DNA of 64,000 nucleotides, from assembly GCF_045038035.1 (NCBI RefSeq), contig NZ_CP173427.1, positions 5,642,001-5,706,000 of the forward strand. The letters are read 5' to 3'. Positions 61,699-64,000 of the stretch are shown here, piece by piece. The notes under the pieces were generated by a model that was given only the letters and a program-made list of their open reading frames with translations, was not told the DNA's origin and did no database searches. This stretch comes from Paenibacillus_F chitinolyticus_A. Its GTDB lineage: Bacteria > Bacillota > Bacilli > Paenibacillales > NBRC-103111. A program made the position numbers and the translations under genes. The stretch's first letter is position 1, and the number at the start of each line of letters is the position of its first letter.

Positions 61699-62988
61699 CT
61701 ACAAGGTTTCTTCCGAACGTTTCGTCAACAGCCCGGTCAACTTTCTCGTAAAATAAGTCAGCAGCGGCAGCTGCCGGATTTCAACGTAATACACGGCATC
61801 CTGATCCGGGCAGATGACGATGCCCAGCTGGTGATGCTCACCCGCGAAGACGGCCCGCTTGTGAAAACGGATCTCGCCTTCCATGTCGACGATCTCCAGC
61901 TTGCAGTACGCCGAGCTCACCTGGATCGCCTGGTGCAGCTCGGTTTTGCTGTGGACCCGGACGCCGTTTACCTTGTGTACAAGCTCTCCGGGTCGCAGCC
62001 CCAGCTCGGCGGCGGGGCTGCCGGGCACTACCGCCAGAATCTTCAGCCCGCGGGGCTGGTTGATAAAGCACGGGCTGCGCTGCGCTTCTTCCCATCGTCC
62101 GTACCAGATCACCGCTTCGTGCAGCACAATTCCAAGCACGGCAGCGATAACGGTGAACGGACTCCAGACCTGCGCAAGCAGCGCGGAGAGGAAGAGCACC
62201 GCTGCATAGACCAGCAGCATAGCGGAGCTTCGCCCCACCTTCTCCTTCGGAAGCCGGGTCATCGTCAGCTCCGTAAACCCGATCATGGCGGGGAATGCGA
62301 GCAAGCTCCAGCCCGCCATCAGAGCATCGCCGGTAAACAGCGGCGACCAGGGAAAATCAACCGCTCCCGTTCCCGCTTGAACCGGAACCGCGAGGAAAAG
62401 CGGCACCGGCCAGAATCCTTGGAGCTGGTAGCCTCCAACGATCTTGCCCCGCTTGCCCTCGTAGAACATGGGGCTCGCCATCCGAGCTCCCTGCGAGCGG
62501 ATCAACAGGGCTTCCGCCGCATGTAGGATGGCCACCAAAGCAAGCAGGGACGGAACGTCCGCATTCCTTATCACGGCAGCCACGCCGCTCCAGAAACCGC
62601 CCCCGCCAGGGGTGGGCAGTCCGGCCAGCACAACCTGCAGAATACCGAGGAGTCCCACCGAATAAGCGAGGCACAGAAACCGGATGCGAATGAGAATCAT
62701 CGCGACGGACAGGCCCCAGAGCAGCAGAATCGTATCGGCTTGCAGGGAGACGCCTACGAACAGCATAACGACCGATACGCCCAGTCCCGCGACCCAGCCC
62801 CATAAATAAGTCCGCCAGGTCTCCCCGATCAGGGAATGAAGGCGGGTGGCAAACAATTTTCGCTCAAATTGAATTTGTTTCCGGTACTGCAGAAGGACGA
62901 GAAGAAGTCCGATATACGTAAAAGGGTTCAGCCATAACCGGCCGAACGCCGTCAAGAAACGTCCGGCAATTTCCGCAATAATGTCCAT
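61699..62988 (-). CDS. minJ: MinJ-like multi-pass PDZ-domain protein
   Basis: A 429-residue protein with about 7-8 membrane segments in the first 290 residues, then a PDZ domain (GLKILAVVPGSPAAELGLRPGELVHKVNGV, about residues 320-350). B. subtilis MinJ has the same design and links DivIVA with MinD to place the division site. The neighbour is ctpB, as in B. subtilis, where minJ, swrA and ctpB are adjacent. The role is inferred from architecture and neighbours. Confidence 0.72.
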   Translation of the reverse strand: MDIIAEIAGRFLTAFGRLWLNPFTYIGLLLVLLQYRKQIQFERKLFATRLHSLIGETWRTYLWGWVAGLGVSVVMLFVGVSLQADTILLLWGLSVAMILIRIRFLCLAYSVGLLGILQVVLAGLPTPGGGGFWSGVAAVIRNADVPSLLALVAILHAAEALLIRSQGARMASPMFYEGKRGKIVGGYQLQGFWPVPLFLAVPVQAGTGAVDFPWSPLFTGDALMAGWSLLAFPAMIGFTELTMTRLPKEKVGRSSAMLLVYAAVLFLSALLAQVWSPFTVIAAVLGIVLHEAVIWYGRWEEAQRSPCFINQPRGLKILAVVPGSPAAELGLRPGELVHKVNGVRVHSKTELHQAIQVSSAYCKLEIVDMEGEIRFHKRAVFAGEHHQLGIVICPDQDAVYYVEIRQLPLLTYFTRKLTGLLTKRSEETL

Positions 62989-63162
62989 AACTCACTCCCT
63001 CGAGGCTCGAAACACGCTTCTTTTTTGTAAAAATCCGACGGTCCGACTTAGTTATATACATTCGACCCGCCCCCTTCATTTCCTTCCGTCCCCATGCAAT
63101 TGGCAAAAAGAAGAGGACGGCCGGACCCGCGCCGGAGCGCTCGTAGTCCTACCGTCCCTCTT

Positions 63163-64000
63163 TTATTTCGAAAGCTGGGTCTGCAGCTCTTTAACGGCCG
63201 CTTTCAGCTGGTTGTCGTTCTTCGGAAGCTTAACGGCTTCCAACACGGCGCTTTCCAGCTTCTTGGCCGTCGCCGCATCCACGTTACCGGTCACGGGCAG
63301 ACCGCTGGTCTTCTGGAACGCCTTGACGGCATCCGCCGTTTTGCTGCTGTAGTAGCCGTCTGTCCGGCCCGGTTCATAGCCTACACCGGTCAGCATCAGC
63401 TGCAGGTTCTTCACATCGTCGCTGTTGCTGTCCGGCTTTAAAGTATCTTTCTTGGACAGAATCGATGCTTTAAAGAATGCCGGCTGCTCGACCGCGATAT
63501 CCGGTTCGATCCCCTTCTTGTGGATCCAGTTCCCGTCCGGGGTCAGCCACTTGTAGACGGTCATTTTGATATTGCTGCCGTCTCCCATTTCCTTCACATA
63601 CGTTTCCTGCACGGTGCCCTTGCCGAACGTGGTCTCGCCAACGGTCTTGCTGCCGACCGCTTCTTTAAACGCTCCCGCCAAAATCTCCGAAGCGCTGGCG
63701 CTTCCCTTATTCGTCAGCACGACAACAGGGTACTTCTTGCTGCCGTCCTTGGACGTAGTCGCTTCCCGTTTGCCTTCCCGGTTTTCGATCTGTACGATCG
63801 GTTTGCCCTTCGGCACGAACGGTTCGACAATATCTATCACAACGTTGAGAAGACCGCCGGGATCGTTTCGAACGTCGATTACGAGCCCCTTCATTCCCTG
63901 CGTCTCCAGCTTCTTCAGCTCCTGCTGGAAGTGTTCCGCGGTATTTGCCGAAAACTGGCGGATTTCGATTTTGCCGATGCCGCCCTCAAGCATTTCGCCG
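63163..64000 (-). CDS. ctpB: Carboxy-terminal processing protease CtpB-like (3' part, truncated by window end)
   Basis: The 3' part of an S41 serine protease that continues past position 64000, so its start and PDZ domain are not seen. The visible part shows GKIEIRQFSANTAEHFQQEL, the S41 core VIDVRNDPGGLLN, the nucleophile in NKGSASASEI, and a lysine in GSKTVGETTFGKG. The C terminus (about 70 residues) is a peptidoglycan-binding domain (DVKNLQLMLTGVGYEPGRTDGYYSSKTADAVKAFQK). In B. subtilis CtpB processes SpoIVFA in sporulation signalling. Confidence 0.9.
   Translation of the reverse strand, partial: GEMLEGGIGKIEIRQFSANTAEHFQQELKKLETQGMKGLVIDVRNDPGGLLNVVIDIVEPFVPKGKPIVQIENREGKREATTSKDGSKKYPVVVLTNKGSASASEILAGAFKEAVGSKTVGETTFGKGTVQETYVKEMGDGSNIKMTVYKWLTPDGNWIHKKGIEPDIAVEQPAFFKASILSKKDTLKPDSNSDDVKNLQLMLTGVGYEPGRTDGYYSSKTADAVKAFQKTSGLPVTGNVDAATAKKLESAVLEAVKLPKNDNQLKAAVKELQTQLSK

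Overview
The window is a chromosomal segment of a low-GC-lineage but moderately GC-rich (roughly mid-50s %, estimated by eye) endospore-forming Firmicute, most likely Paenibacillus or a close relative. Reasons: a Bacillus-like gene order in the 7-13 kb block (yabB, yabA, ricT, holB, yaaR, darA, tmk, yaaO, gin), a sigma-G inhibitor gene with a sigma-F-like promoter, AGGAGG-type ribosome binding sites, rRNA of Bacillales type, a T-box leader, and a GH18 chitinase with CBM5/12 and FnIII modules. I see no prophage, insertion sequence or CRISPR array.

Layout. 0.2-2.2 kb (+): ecsAB ABC transporter. 2.2-4.3 kb (-): tatD and an HD phosphohydrolase. 4.6 kb (+): abrB with a zinc-ribbon tail, followed by a strong terminator and a possible small RNA. 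5.3-12.8 kb (-): rsmI, yabB, yabA, ricT, holB, yaaR, darA, tmk, yaaO, gin (replication, tRNA/rRNA modification, c-di-AMP sensing, sporulation). 13.1 kb (+): an unknown membrane protein. 13.86-18.97 kb (-): a complete rRNA operon (16S - tRNA-Ala - 23S - 5S). 19.4-24.6 kb (-): pcrB-pcrA-ligA, the ligase being of a divergent type. 24.8-27.4 kb: a lipoprotein, an HNH protein and a pair of putative spore-coat-like helical proteins. 27.6-32.0 kb (-): an ABC exporter operon of the gliding/GldA-F-G type with a DUF4340 protein. 32.2-34.0 kb (+): ECF sigma factor and its DUF4179 anti-sigma protein. 34.1-39.0 kb (-): U32 peptidase-family protein and a secreted chitinase. 39.3-41.2 kb (+): a glycine-specific T-box leader and single-chain glycyl-tRNA synthetase. 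41.4-43.5 kb (-): a chemoreceptor. 43.7-50.7 kb (+): the most interesting region, described below. 50.9-54.0 kb: sugar-phosphate isomerase-like protein, DUF2759 protein and a siroheme sulfite/nitrite reductase. 54.2-59.5 kb (-): uvrA and uvrB, each with its own promoter, uvrB with a LexA-like box. 59.8-61.4 kb (+): motA-motB. 61.7-64.0 kb (-): a MinJ-like PDZ membrane protein and the 3' part of a CtpB-like S41 protease, which runs off the window.

The best candidate for an undescribed system is 43731-50708. In one orientation it encodes a large surface-anchored FG-GAP repeat protein, an acyl carrier protein resembling DltC, a class II aminoacyl-tRNA-synthetase-like amino acid:[carrier protein] ligase, a DltD-like SGNH protein, a 36-residue DltX-like microprotein (49370-49480) ending in FIYEGF, and a DltB-like MBOAT acyltransferase. 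This has every part of the D-alanylation (Dlt) machinery except DltA, the adenylation enzyme, whose place is taken by an unrelated ligase. I infer an envelope-polymer aminoacylation pathway with a different activating enzyme and possibly a different amino acid (glycine or alanine are the known substrates of the ligase family) and a different acceptor.
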